Made by a program: the position numbers and the translations under genes. A DNA stretch of 64,000 bases from Ridgeia piscesae (lineage: Eukaryota > Annelida > Polychaeta > Sabellida > Siboglinidae). The notes beneath the pieces are model-generated. The model was not told where the DNA came from, ran no database searches, and saw only the letters and a program-made list of their open reading frames with translations. The DNA is taken from positions 40,001 to 104,000 of the forward strand of contig JAODUO010000625.1 of NCBI GenBank assembly GCA_025642075.2. The letters run 5' to 3'. Shown piece by piece: positions 10,401 through 21,100 of the stretch (position 1 is the first letter of the stretch; every line of letters begins with the position of its first letter).

Positions 10401-13400
10401 TCACACAAAATGAACTATAAATTTGCAGTTATTTATGAAGCAGAAATCATGGCAGGGTTAGCCTCGATTACCCAGGCTCCATGAGGTGGCAGCACACTTA
10501 GCCTCTCACGTGGATAAAGCCAGCTAAATCACCAGACTATCTCCTCAGTGAAGTTACCCGGCCGAGCGCGAGTTGGTTAAATGAGACTAAAAAAGCCCTG
10601 GTTCCAATGGCATTATTGAATGTAGGGTTAAAATGTAAGCTGCATAGGTTTCCTTACAGGAGTATGCAGTGAGTGTAAATACAATGATTGCTTACACAAA
10701 AGTGCCTGAACTGTATTACTATAGATTTATATTAAAAAACTATTATATTTAAAAAATTAAACCAGCACTAACATAATGATGACCAGCCACAAAACTAACC
10801 AGCTGCTAGGGTCAACACCCGAGGGTGCTTCTAGACACCCACTCACCAGGTCATTCATCTCCTTGTGTAGTCGCAGCAAGGCCTTCTTCTTGGCCAGACA
10901 GAACACGTAGCTGTCCATCTCCCCCTCGTCCATTGTTACCTTGATTATCTGGGGTCAGAGGTCAATCAAAGGTCACATGCAGATTCATAGTACTTATAAA
11001 AATCCCAGTCCTGTTAACTTAAATAGTGACCAGGCTAATGTATAGATCACATGGCTCAACATAAAACTGGCTTAGCTCATACAATTACTAAAGTGAGCTC
11101 GTCTATTCCATTCCAAGTGTGGTAATTATTAGTATGAAGTTTGCTAAAAGACTTGCATAAGATCTTAAGTTATTCTCAACATCACCTGTCTCAGTAAATA
11201 TTCTTTTTACAACCAGAATTATTTGTATACATTACACAGATGCAATTTTCAAAATAATGAACATTATTTTGTGGTTATAAATTGCAGTATGACAGGCTGG
11301 ATACATTCGCACATTTCACCTATTATAAACAACAGTATATTAAACAATTAAGAAAAGATAGGCTTGGTCTAAGAATTATTCCTGAATATCAGAAAGACCA
11401 TGATGGAAATGTGGAGGGACTTGTTAATGGAGGCGGGAATGAGAGACAACATTGGGTGGAGGATGGTTGACAGCAGTGGTGGATGGTTGACAGCAGTGGT
11501 GGATGGTTGACAGCAGTGGTGGATGGTTGACAGCAGTGGTGGATGGTTGACAGCAGTGGTGGATGGTTGACAGCAGTGGTGGATGGTTGACAGCAGTGGT
11601 GGATGGTTGACAGCAGTGGTGGATGGTTGACAGCAGTGGTGGATGGTTGACAGCAGTGGTGGATGGTTGACAGCAGTGGTGGATGGTTGACAGCAGTGGT
11701 GGATGGTTGACAGCAGTGGTGGATGGTTGACAGCAGTGGTGGATGGTTGACAGCAGTGGTGGATGGTTGACAGCAGTGGTGGATGGTTGACAACAGTGGT
11801 GGATGGTTGACAACAGTGGTGGATGGTTGACAGCAGTGGTGGATGGTTGACAGACAAGTGGTGGAGTAAAAGGCAATAAACAACAAATAGAAAATAGTTT
11901 TTGAGGCAGCATCACACCAGACTTGCGGGAAAAGGTGGTGATATGCTACAGAATGGTCAATTGGCGACAGTCTGTGGGCATGGCTGACAATCTGGTCAGC
12001 AGTGGTGGATGGTTGACAGCAGTGGTGGATGGTTGACAGCAGTGGTGGATGGTTGACAACGTGGTGGATGGTTGACAGCAGTGGTGGATGGTTGACAGCA
12101 GTGGTGGATGGTTGACAGCAGTGGTGGATGGTTGACAGCAGTGGTGGATGGTTGACAGCAGTGGTGGATGGTTGACAACAGTGGTGGATGGTTGACAACA
12201 GTGGTGGATGGTTGACAGCAGTGGTGGATGGTTGACAGAGCAATGTGGCTGGAGTAAAAGGCAAATGAAACAACAAATAGAAAATAGTTTTTGAGGCCAG
12301 CATCACACCAGACTGCAGGGACAAGGTGAGTCAAGATATGCTACAGAAATGAGTCAACTATGGCGACAGTCTGTCGAGGCAGTGTGCTGCTCACAATCTG
12401 GTCAGTCTGCGGCTTGAAAATCCTCGAGATGTGACTGATGAGATCTTGTCTTTTGAGGAGCTTCAACGTAACCAGCATCCCCTCACAACACACGCGACCA
12501 CTGCACCACAGCGAGAAGATGTTCTCCGACTCCTTCATCAGCACACCAGACTGAGCCTCCGTCGACGAGCCGTCATCTCCTACAAGCACACATCAAAACA
12601 TCACACACAATGAAACGACAACTTTTCTACAGCGTTGTATCCAGCCACTGTATATCAGTATGTAATTTTTAGTCTTTTATTTAATTTATTAATTTTATTG
12701 ATATCATTTATTTGTTTAACTTACTTTAACCTATTTATTTAGCCTATTTATTTAACCTATTTATTTCACATTATTATTTAGCTTACATTTATATATGTAT
12801 TTATTTAATATTATTAGTGCCTTTGAGCATGTTTTTAACATGGTGCTAAATGTTTTCGAATAAATAAAATAAATAAGTATTACATCATGATATCATTATT
12901 CTATCATAGTAATAATTATTATCATAGCTTGAGATGTGTCATAAACCAAAGGAGTGCAAACCATTCAAGAAAGTTTGGATGTCTTGGGCAGCATGAAATA
13001 GTAGGCACTGCAATCTGGGGTCATGTGACTTACCAACAACTGAGAAGTTATTTTCGAGCAGAGACCGGTGGGCCGTGAGCCAGGCCTGGGCCAGTTTGCT
13101 GTTCTTTGATTTGCCCACAATAAAGTTGAGTAGATAGACACTGAGGCCAAGCAACATCAACATCTCCATGTAGAAACTGTCCCAGTTGGTGCGCAGGTGA
13201 AGGGGGATCTATCGTAACAACACAAGCATCTCTGTGTGAGTACAGCAGCCTCGATTGTTTACGTAAAAGGTTGGCTCTTTAGGGTAAATTCATGCCCCTT
13301 TTGCTGTTAAAAGTTAAATTCCTAGAAACAAAACTCAAATGTGCATCACAAAAATTGTAGAATAATTGATTAAAAAAAATATTGATCAACAGTATTAAGG

Positions 13401-15585
13401 TTAGCAACAGTGGATGGCTATGGTTGTAACATATAGGTAAGGGTAAAATAGTAAGTCTAAACAATGATTGTATAAGATTCTTAACTGATTTCATATGTGT
13501 AGACACAACTTTCATAGTGTTCGAGCTGCAAACTGAAACTACAAGGAACAGAAAACATACCATAACTGGACGATCACAATTAAATAGACTTTGTTACTGG
13601 AGTAAGCAATGAAACTAAGGCACTCACTTTTGTGATTTTGAGATCTGGTGGCTTCTCTTGACCTTTGCCCTTTACAGTTCTTTCCTTGTCGAAACCTTCA
13701 AACTCGTCATCGTCTTGCAGATGCTCAAATTCATCATCGTCATCCTTCAAGGAAAAGGTGTTATGATGTAAACTTCAGCTCTGAGAATGCTACAATTTAT
13801 TTGTCATTTATATTAATTCTCACAATTATTTTAACAACTGACCCGTCAACTGTCCATGTTGTTTTTTGAAAGAAAATGTTCTCCGGTACAAAGGGCCAAA
13901 ATGGCATAGAATGTGACTGACATATCCAAAATGAAGAGTCACACATGGTTCTATAAAAAGAATTGTAACAATCATGATAACTATTTTGTCAACATATGAA
14001 ACTTCATAAGATATGGTCAAAACAACAATCTGGAAGTGCCGTCATAAATCATGATATAAAATTAAGGTTGACACCGAAATTGAGTATGTAACAATTGAAT
14101 ATATGATACGCACCTGTAACAGCAAAACATCAACAACTAAATCATACTAGTTATCTTTTCAACACTCATAACATACTGAACATACAGTAAATAAATGACA
14201 CAGGTGTCAAAGCTGTCAAGTGACTTGCTCACTTCGACTGTGGCTTCCTCCTCCTCTGCATTCTCTGCCTCATTGATGTCTGCCTCGGGAGACATGAGGA
14301 CCTTTGGTTGCTTTGGTTCCTCCTTCTGCTCACCAGGTGCCGCTGCCTCCGGCTTGTCTTCTACAAACACAGCACGACCCATTCAAAATTGGCACTTGCT
14401 TCTCCTTCTATTTACAGCTACCTACCCATGCAACGTTGACACTGCAATCTTACACCTGTCTGTTAGTGTTAGGTGCTTCACACATGTATGTCTAACCAGG
14501 ATGTAGCTCCAGTCACCAGAGAGTAAACACCAGAGAAAGGAAATTTAGCATCTGAGATAGGAAATTTGCTTCCCTTGGCATAAATACAAGATAGAAACAG
14601 CCAAGATTCCAAATGAGAGCAGATTGATTAAAATCTGGTGTTTTCTAGATCAACACTCCCCAGTTTTTATTATACAATGAAAACATAATTAAGTAAGAAA
14701 TTAAGCTTCTGGGAGCTGCACTAAAATCCCTGATTTTGCTAGTGAACTGCACTATAATTATTTCATACACTAGGCTAGCGTTGTTGATAGCCCATTGCAC
14801 CATAGGTGAAATGGTTTGCTATTTCGCAAAAACTCTTCGCCAAATTGACAAAATGTTTTTGATCATTATTATTGACATTATCAGCAGTACATGACTGCAT
14901 TATTCACTGCTCGGTTTTTGTTTAGCTTCTTTTTTGCTAATCATGCTATCAATGTTTAGTTAATAAAATTATGTGCTTTGTTGTGATTAATGTATAGCGT
15001 TCTATATAATGTTACATCATGTTTTGACCTAAAAAAAATGGCTGAAGAAAATCGCATTTGGCTAAAGAAATTTCTGACCTTTAGCCAAAGAAATTTTTTG
15101 CCCAGTGCTACCCTAGATACATATAACAAATGTGATGAATAAATCAATAATTATTTTTGGCTAACAATATTTGTCAAATCTTTGCAATTTCAACTGGCTT
15201 TCAAAAGGCTAAACAAGATACATTTGCCTCCATTAGTCTGCAACCTGCCCGTTTACTTGGCATCAGCTAAGGGACATTTCCTGTAATTTCTCCCCACCAA
15301 GTTTTTGTTTTTCCTTGATTTTGTTTAATGGACACAAGTAACAATCATCTGTGTTTTGAGCTGTAACAAGATATATTGAATGCTATAGAGCTCATCCTCC
15401 AATATGAAATATATATGATTATATAAACCAACTTAGTAGTCAACCATTACAAACTGACCTTCGTCAAACTCCTCAAATTCAGCAAAGTCATTGTCCTCTA
15501 CCTCGGCTCCATGCTGATTGGCCGATTGAGCCAAGGTCATGAATGACACAAGGCACAAAATAAGTAATAGTGGCAAGTGGCGCAT
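6278..15585 (-). CDS. CCDC47: PAT complex subunit CCDC47 (calumin), complete gene, 12 coding exons
   Basis: CCDC47 is an ER membrane protein of the PAT complex, which works at the ribosome-translocon to shield hydrophilic transmembrane segments. It has also been linked to ER calcium handling. Coding exons in order: 15585-15459, 14360-14233, 13744-13628, 13208-13034, 12579-12395, 10948-10847, 10164-10057, 9089-9007, 8761-8703, 7877-7768, 7305-7138 and 6349-6278. All junctions are GT-AG and all phases agree, giving 477 codons (human 483). Seen: a signal peptide ([15 protein letters not shown]), an acidic lumenal region (residues 30-110), one membrane segment (about 139-156), the [13 protein letters not shown] block, HFSDQFSGP, and a Lys/Arg/Glu coiled-coil tail with [17 protein letters not shown]. 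An acceptor (tatgtttcag) four bases before the ATG implies a 5'UTR intron. It is divergent from ORC5. Introns hold a 20-bp minisatellite and a small MITE. Confidence 0.97.
6408..6580. mobile_element. MITE with about 40-bp inverted termini, abutting the CCDC47 last exon side
   Basis: The left arm (about 6412-6450, containing TTGGAGCATAGTTT) is the inverted copy of the right arm (about 6536-6577, containing AAACTATGCTCCAA). Part of the right arm recurs at 38518-38575. It sits in CCDC47 intron 11. Confidence 0.65.
7138..7305 (-). CDS. CCDC47: CCDC47 coding exon 11 (coiled coil)
   Basis: Fifty-six codons of charged helix with [18 protein letters not shown] and [14 protein letters not shown]. Acceptor tttgtgcag, donor gtaggg. 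Confidence 0.97.
7388..7475. repeat. (AT)n microsatellite in CCDC47 intron 10
   Basis: Interrupted AT run with GTATAT breaks. Confidence 0.9.
7480..7562. repeat. AT-rich dispersed repeat, copy 1
   Basis: Contains TTAAGCTAATAAATAAATAT and ATATCTAAAATGT. A closely similar stretch occurs at 47336-47400 in a reelin intron. Confidence 0.5.
7768..7877 (-). CDS. CCDC47: CCDC47 coding exon 10
   Basis: Encodes [19 protein letters not shown] and a Lys/Arg-rich stretch matching human DMEALLPLMNMVIYSIDK. The acceptor (acatgttgtag) was chosen over an in-exon cag because it keeps the phase and matches the family length. Confidence 0.9.
8703..8761 (-). CDS. CCDC47: CCDC47 coding exon 9
   Basis: Short exon ([19 protein letters not shown]) matching human GQPLKLPDTKRTLLFTFN. 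Acceptor cgttccag, donor gtgagt, phase 1 at the end. Confidence 0.93.
9007..9089 (-). CDS. CCDC47: CCDC47 coding exon 8
   Basis: Encodes the [12 protein letters not shown] block. It follows exon 7 directly in the human alignment, so no exon is missing between them. Donor gtgagt, phase 2. Confidence 0.95.
10057..10164 (-). CDS. CCDC47: CCDC47 coding exon 7
   Basis: Thirty-six codons ending [16 protein letters not shown]. Acceptor gtttgcag, donor gtctgt (weak), phase 0 at both ends. Confidence 0.93.
10847..10948 (-). CDS. CCDC47: CCDC47 coding exon 6
   Basis: Thirty-four codons, [20 protein letters not shown] and following, matching human QIKVTMNDEDMDTYVFAVG. Phase 0 at both ends, donor gtgagt. 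Confidence 0.95.
11461..11850. repeat. 20-bp minisatellite, block A, CCDC47 intron 5
   Basis: About 19 nearly identical copies of GGATGGTTGACAGCAGTGGT; two copies read CAACAG. The period is 20, so three units make a 60-base cycle and all minus-strand frames stay open. The long predicted minus-strand proteins here are artefacts. Confidence 0.97.
11851..12400. repeat. Duplicated block: spacer + 20-bp array + copied splice donor
   Basis: The spacer after block A (11851-11995) is a diverged copy of 12236-12400. Both have a GGAGTAAAAGGCAAA-like phrase, AGAAAATAGTTTTTGAGG, CATCACACCAGACT and GACAGTCTGT, and both end in CAATCTGGTCAG. The right-hand copy ends inside CCDC47 exon 5, so the left copy (ending about 12000) carries the last 11 exon bases and a mutated donor (gtca for gtga). 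A second 20-bp array of about 12 units fills 11996-12237. Confidence 0.8.
12395..12579 (-). CDS. CCDC47: CCDC47 coding exon 5
   Basis: Encodes [23 protein letters not shown] and [12 protein letters not shown], among the best conserved parts of the family. Ends at CTGACCAGATT with donor gtgagc. A degraded duplicate of this junction lies about 400 bp further into the intron. Confidence 0.96.
12620..12875. other. AT-rich stretch, possible old SINE/LINE tail
   Basis: Short TTTATTTA-type reiterations, then GAGCATG..CATGGTGC and an AATAAATAAAATAAAT end. It looks like the 3' tail of an old retroelement, but no body is recognisable. Confidence 0.3.
13034..13208 (-). CDS. CCDC47: CCDC47 coding exon 4 (membrane segment)
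   Basis: Carries the membrane segment [18 protein letters not shown] and the conserved [20 protein letters not shown]. Donor gtaagt after the first base of a glycine codon. Confidence 0.96.
13628..13744 (-). CDS. CCDC47: CCDC47 coding exon 3
   Basis: Thirty-nine codons with [11 protein letters not shown], matching the human DDEEFEGYEDK stretch, then a basic linker. Phase 0 at both ends, donor gtgagtg. Confidence 0.92.
14233..14360 (-). CDS. CCDC47: CCDC47 coding exon 2
   Basis: Low-complexity acidic lumenal segment ([16 protein letters not shown] to EEEEATVE, residues 43-85). Acceptor tgtttgtag, donor gtgagc. Ends in phase 0. Confidence 0.85.
15459..15585 (-). CDS. CCDC47: CCDC47 coding exon 1
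   Basis: Start codon, signal peptide and first acidic stretch ([12 protein letters not shown], residues 1-42). Ends one base into a codon at donor gtcagt. The start was chosen because it follows an acceptor directly and opens the hydrophobic leader. Confidence 0.93.
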
Positions 15586-15689
15586 GGTTCTGAAACATAA
15601 TAGGTAAACTTTGAAATGCATGAATTTCAAAATACAAATAGTAACACAAGGGATAAATATTATTTATATATATATGTGATTGTAATTCT

Positions 15690-15745
<56 letters not shown>

Positions 15746-18011
15746 CTGGCTTCAAATTTAATTTCTTACTTTCTGTTCTAAATTTAGAGGGTGAGGTGTT
15801 GCTGAAAATCTGGAGCGAAAATAGGGGGAGCTGCTGTAGGTGTACTGCCCAAACATCTGGAGGATCTACTTCTATACGGGGAGCTTCTATACTGATTTGC
15901 TTCTATATATTCGGAGTAAGAACTACTATATAGATTAAAGGGGGAGCACTAAAGGTAAAAATTACATGTGGTTAACTGTAGCACCAAGACCGACACCATG
16001 TGACCAGTGACTGTCCGTGTGATTTGTCGTTCTGACAGACTTATTATTAAATATAGCTTCCACCAATACCAATGGTTTCTGTTCATCAATTTGCTCGACT
16101 TATGTGGCTTGTACTGAACGAATACACTTTACATGAGAGCTTATCTGTATTCCTTGTACATGGTCATTATTACACTGCTTCAGTTCTGAGTTATGACCTA
16201 TTACAAAACATGTGCACATATTGTTATGCTTTAGCGTTTACTGGTATAATTAATGTGGCTTAGATGGCGTGGTCGCGTGGCCCTGGGGTCGGTCCCGGTC
16301 CCGGTGCTACAATACAAATTGCGAATGTGGGCGTTACACCTCCCGGCCACGCTGTTAATTATATTTTAAATACCATATTATTTAAATATATACATAAATA
16401 AACTCCTGCATTAGAAAGATCGATTAGAAAATTAAGAGGTATGAATAAAATCACTCAAGATGTCAGTATACACAATGAAAACTGGTTTGACGTATCACGG
16501 TTGTGGGCGATAATATGTGACCAATTAGATTCACTGGTAACATCGCGCAAATATAGCAGAATCTGATATGCATATGCCACTGTGTAGTAATAGTATTATT
16601 TAGCTACTACATAGCTTACGCGTTTTGAAAAACTGCTATGTGAGTGTTTCTGGTTAGGCAAATATAGAGTGGAGTAACGATCCCACTTTAACCTCGCATT
16701 GGCTCGTCGGTGTCATTCCGGTGAAATGGTTGTCCCTGTGTAAATTTATTCCGTGGTTGGGAATGTACTCACTTTCACAAAATAATGGGGAACAGAAAAT
16801 AAGCTGAAAATGTACTTACTTTATATTTGAACAATTGTTTTATATTTAAATAGTGCAGATGCGGACAGTGGTTGCGATAAAACAAGTATATTAGGTCACT
16901 AAGACTAAGCCTAAGGCTAGGGCTAGGCCTAGGAAATATACTTCCCCATACTTAGTTTTATAAAACTGGGGCAAACCTGTCTTTCGAGTGTAAGCAAAAA
17001 GAGTTTGTCCAATGCGCACTGCAAAAGGTGTATTAACATGAACTTGAAAAAAATAATGGTTGCATAAATTGGAATAGTTCAATTAAATAAAACAATTGCT
17101 CAAATAATGGGTTCATTCGGTAAAACGGCCGGCCGACAAATCAAGTGATGCCCTCTGTCGGAATCATCTAGACATTGATAAAGAGCGCGGGGAAAGCGAA
17201 GTAATCGTAGTGCTGTGTTTATTGTCAAATCCAAGGTGATATTTGAAGTTTGTTAGATATTGCACATGCACCCTTGTGAGATTACGATTAATTAGAAACC
17301 AAAGGTTGTGGTAGCAATATCCTTCATCGTTATAGTCTACATTTCCCGTAAACGTGTGATCGACTTTAGGCGACACCATTATCACACTAGACCGTAATAC
17401 CTATTTGCACCGCCAGGTGCCTTGCCTTTACTATCTGGTGATGCAGGCAGGTGATCTTTGCAAAGACACCCTTTGCCAACAGGCTGATGAGATTGTATTG
17501 CAAATCCAGAAATATAGGGATTATACAGCTTTTGCTGTTTTTATTCATATGTAAAAAATAATATCAACACATTGTTACCCCATTTTTATATCCCAGAGTT
17601 GTCAATGTGTGTATTCAGTTAGACGATTTATAGTCGTATTACCACAGTGTTACTATTAGTCGTTAGTGAACTTAGTCTAAAAAACTTAGTCCTTATGTTT
17701 CACGTACAAAATGGAATGCAAATAACGCTCTTGTTTACAATAACTGGGCAGTGGCTATTTTATAGATCCGATGCTCCATAATATATTATTGTGCCATGAT
17801 GCCAGGATCTTTGCTTTTAAAACTACTTAATCAAATTACTGAGAATGGCGATTTAATTACTGAGAGTGGCAGTTCACAAGAGTGTACAATGATCAAATTA
17901 TCAAAATGTTCTCTTTCTCCTGTGAGTTGTACACAATGTTTACTGTTGACATGATGAATCTACTGATGGTTATTTTGATGTATCAAATTTGTTTTTTATT
18001 TTCTATATCAG
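15586..18011. other. Intergenic region between divergent CCDC47 and ORC5
   Basis: It must contain both promoters and the non-coding first exons implied by the acceptors next to each start codon. I could not place them. Contents seen: an (AT)n run at 15692-15741, a GC-rich patch near 16260-16350, a CCTAAGG/CTAGGC reiteration near 16908-16932, and otherwise AT-rich unique sequence. Confidence 0.5.
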
Positions 18012-18035
18012 GTACAGTGTCAGTCGGTGTCTGTC

Positions 18036-18131
18036 ATGTCCAGTGACATGGACGATGCTGTCAGTGCGGTGTGTGAGAAGGTGCCATGTCGGCGACAGCA
18101 AGCACAGTTGCTTACTCTACTCTTTGGAAAG
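18036..18131 (+). CDS. ORC5: ORC5 coding exon 1
   Basis: MSSDMDDAV..., 32 codons ending LLTLLFGK, matching human SILQSLFG. The ATG at 18036 is the first after an acceptor at 18011. A second in-frame ATG at 18048 is the alternative start. Confidence 0.88.
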
Positions 18132-21100
18132 GTGGGAAGAGAGGGAAATAGCCAGAGAAGGTGCTTCTTTGTGATGCTGGGTTAAGTTGTAAAACAAGTA
18201 CAGGAATAGGGTAAAATCAGTTTGCAAAACAATTTGTCATCAATATCATCCATTATTTTTAATGCATTGGTATGATATGAAGAAGTTCCAATATTAGACA
18301 TTGCAGGACCCACTCAGTACGTTGCTTCACAACTTCCTGTTGAATTTGATGACGGCAGTAGTTATTTCCCTGAGCAGTTGGGCTATGGCTTAGCCATTAT
18401 ATATATCTCTCTGTCTCTGTCTCTGCTCCATTATAGTGATATATCATCGATCTTTTGGGTAAATTTGCTCCTGACTGGTTGGGGAAATAGCTTTGGATTC
18501 TGTTGAAAGTGGTTGTTGTGTTTTGCATTGCAGAAAGACCAGGTTGTTGTGCCAAGTTTGTTCCTCTATGGCCACACAGCCACAGGCAAGTCCCTCCTGG
18601 TCGACACTCTCCTGACACAGCTGAAGGTGAGCAACATTGAGGAGGCATCTCAGAATTGTGGCATCATTCTATTCACCGAGTGGCACTTCACTTTCATGAC
18701 TCATAACTGCATGCATATGCTTGAATTGCTAGGTGATCTAAGATAGGGCCATTCAACAAGCATATAAGGCGGGTGGAACTTTCAAAATAAAACATAAGAA
18801 GCTTTGTACTGGAGGAAGTTTGGAATTGACAATGTGTGCTGAAATGAGTCCTTGGCCAGCTGGTGGGTGTTTGCATTAATAAGATATCGGTGTTTAAAAT
18901 TGTTTGTGTTATAATACATCGTATGGACATAAAATGTATAATAGGTTGTGCTATAATTTACTGGAATAACATAATTTAATATTAAGTAACAAAATACAGC
19001 AACGAAAACTTGCAACCTACTCGTGACACAACGTCCTGTGTAATTATCAAAGGTCAAGGGTCAGGTCAAGTTCAGTGCACATGCATGTATAACATAAATA
19101 GTCCCACTCTTGACACATACATTTTCTCCACATTACAATGGATAACCTTGCTTCTTATTTATATACATCCAACCTATTGAGCTTGGTTTCCAAATTCCAA
19201 TGTATTTGTCTGTTGAAAGTGTTTGCGTTGTTTCCCAGGCCCGCTATGTGGTGGTGAATTGTGTGGAATGTTACACAGCAAAGCTTGTGTACGAATCCAT
19301 ACTCAACAAGTTGTCTGGCATCATTCCTTCGCCCAGCAACGACTACGCCATCTACAGGCGGTGTGACAACATGGATGACTTTGTGCGACATCTCTGTCTG
19401 GTGGAGAAGCAGAATGACACATCTGGAGAAACAACATATATAGTGAGCATGACATTGTCACATTACAGACGGAGTTCACTACATGAAACCAGTAGTCACC
19501 ATCAGGGCTGGGGTCAATTCAAAAAGAATTGGAATTGATCAATTCCAATTCTATTCCGTAATTGGAGCGGGAATGGAATTGAAATATTTTGAACAAAATT
19601 AATTGAATTGGAATTTAATTTTTTTTTATTGAATCGTAATTGGAATTGAAAGATTGGAATTGAATTGGAATTACTTAGAGTGACATGGTCCGTTCGTGGC
19701 TTTTTATTTTTGTTGCAAAATCATGTTATACGGAATAAACTATACCTATTATATCATAAAGGCAGTCAAAATATGTTTTAATGGGGTTGAAAATAGACGC
19801 AGTAAGGGTGCTTAACTCTGTGTACAAATCGACCACGAGGCGTTTTAGAAACCGTTGTAGGCATGGTTAAAAGTCCAGAAGGAAATGCATGATCACGCGA
19901 TGCAGTATCACATGAACACAAGTTGACGCTACTAACGCCACACCCAGCCAGGTGCACGGCTCCCAGTTGGTAAAGGTCAAAGGGTGTGTGTCATTCGCAG
20001 CGATTTGAGTGACAGCGTCGGGATTCTTATAAACATTCAACGTTTAACATTACAAAGTCAGTTCAGTTTCGATAAAACATTTATTGGCAGTCAGGACGCT
20101 ACAATAGTTATAACTTATACTGATTAACATGATTTTGCAATAAAAATAAAAAGCCACAAACTGATCATGTCGCTTTAATTACCAAGACAAGTTGGACAAT
20201 GAAGCTGCTGGTCAAACATTACCCAGCAGTTAATCAGTGGATGAAACTGATGAATGGGAAGTCAATTAGTCTTGTCTTACTGCCTTGTGTGAATGAGTGC
20301 TGGCTGGGGACTGCTTCAAAGAAGCATTGAAATTGCCCAGGTAACAGTTGCACTTTCCCTGGAATTGGATTTGAAAGAATGGAATTTACCCCAGCCCTGG
20401 TCACCATTGGTGATATATTCGTCATGCCTACAGTTGTTGAAATAACATAACTTTGCATGATTTTATCAGGGGTATCACTGCATGTTTGTCTGATTTTAAT
20501 TAATCTCATGACATTTGCAGACTGAATCATCTCATTACATTATGTTAGTTCACAACAGTGGGAAGTTAAACAGCATATTTAGTATTTTCTGAGGAACACA
20601 GATTTGTGAACAAACAATATTTTTGTGTTTATGTTTTCACATCTTTTTTGTGTTTGATTAACCATATATTTTTTCTCAAAGCTTTTGACACAATCTTCTA
20701 CAGGACTTGCTAATAACGTCTCCTTTGCAATGTCTGTCCAGTTTGGATTTTATGTAATTTGCCTGGCATTGAAAGTTATGGTAGAGTGGGGGAGACATGT
20801 GCTGTATCAACAAAGCTACCAACCTCACTTAGAGCAACCACTTGCTCTAATACTACTTCAGACTAGTTATATAACAGGTTATGGGTGTGACTTCTGTATC
20901 CATGGTGATCTTTTTGTGATTATTGACAATCCCCCATGTACCATCCAATTCTGCCCACATACTAATACTGTTGCTGAAAGGGCATCTTCTGTTGCAATAT
21001 GAATTGTGAATGTGATCCTAAAATAATCCTGATTGTTTACACAGGTGTTTGATAAAGCTGAGCGATTGCGGAACATGCAGGCAAATCTACTTCCAGTATT

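Noticed and set aside
11369..12334. Minus-strand frames rich in STIHHCCQP
   Set aside because: Translation of the 20-bp repeat within a CCDC47 intron.
16905..16935. Telomere-like CCTAA/CTAGG reiteration
   Set aside because: Only a few degenerate units, not an ordered TTAGGG array.
17352..17545. Open plus-strand frame with LHRQVPCLYYLVMQAG
   Set aside because: No start, no splice sites of quality and no recognised homology; length is within chance.
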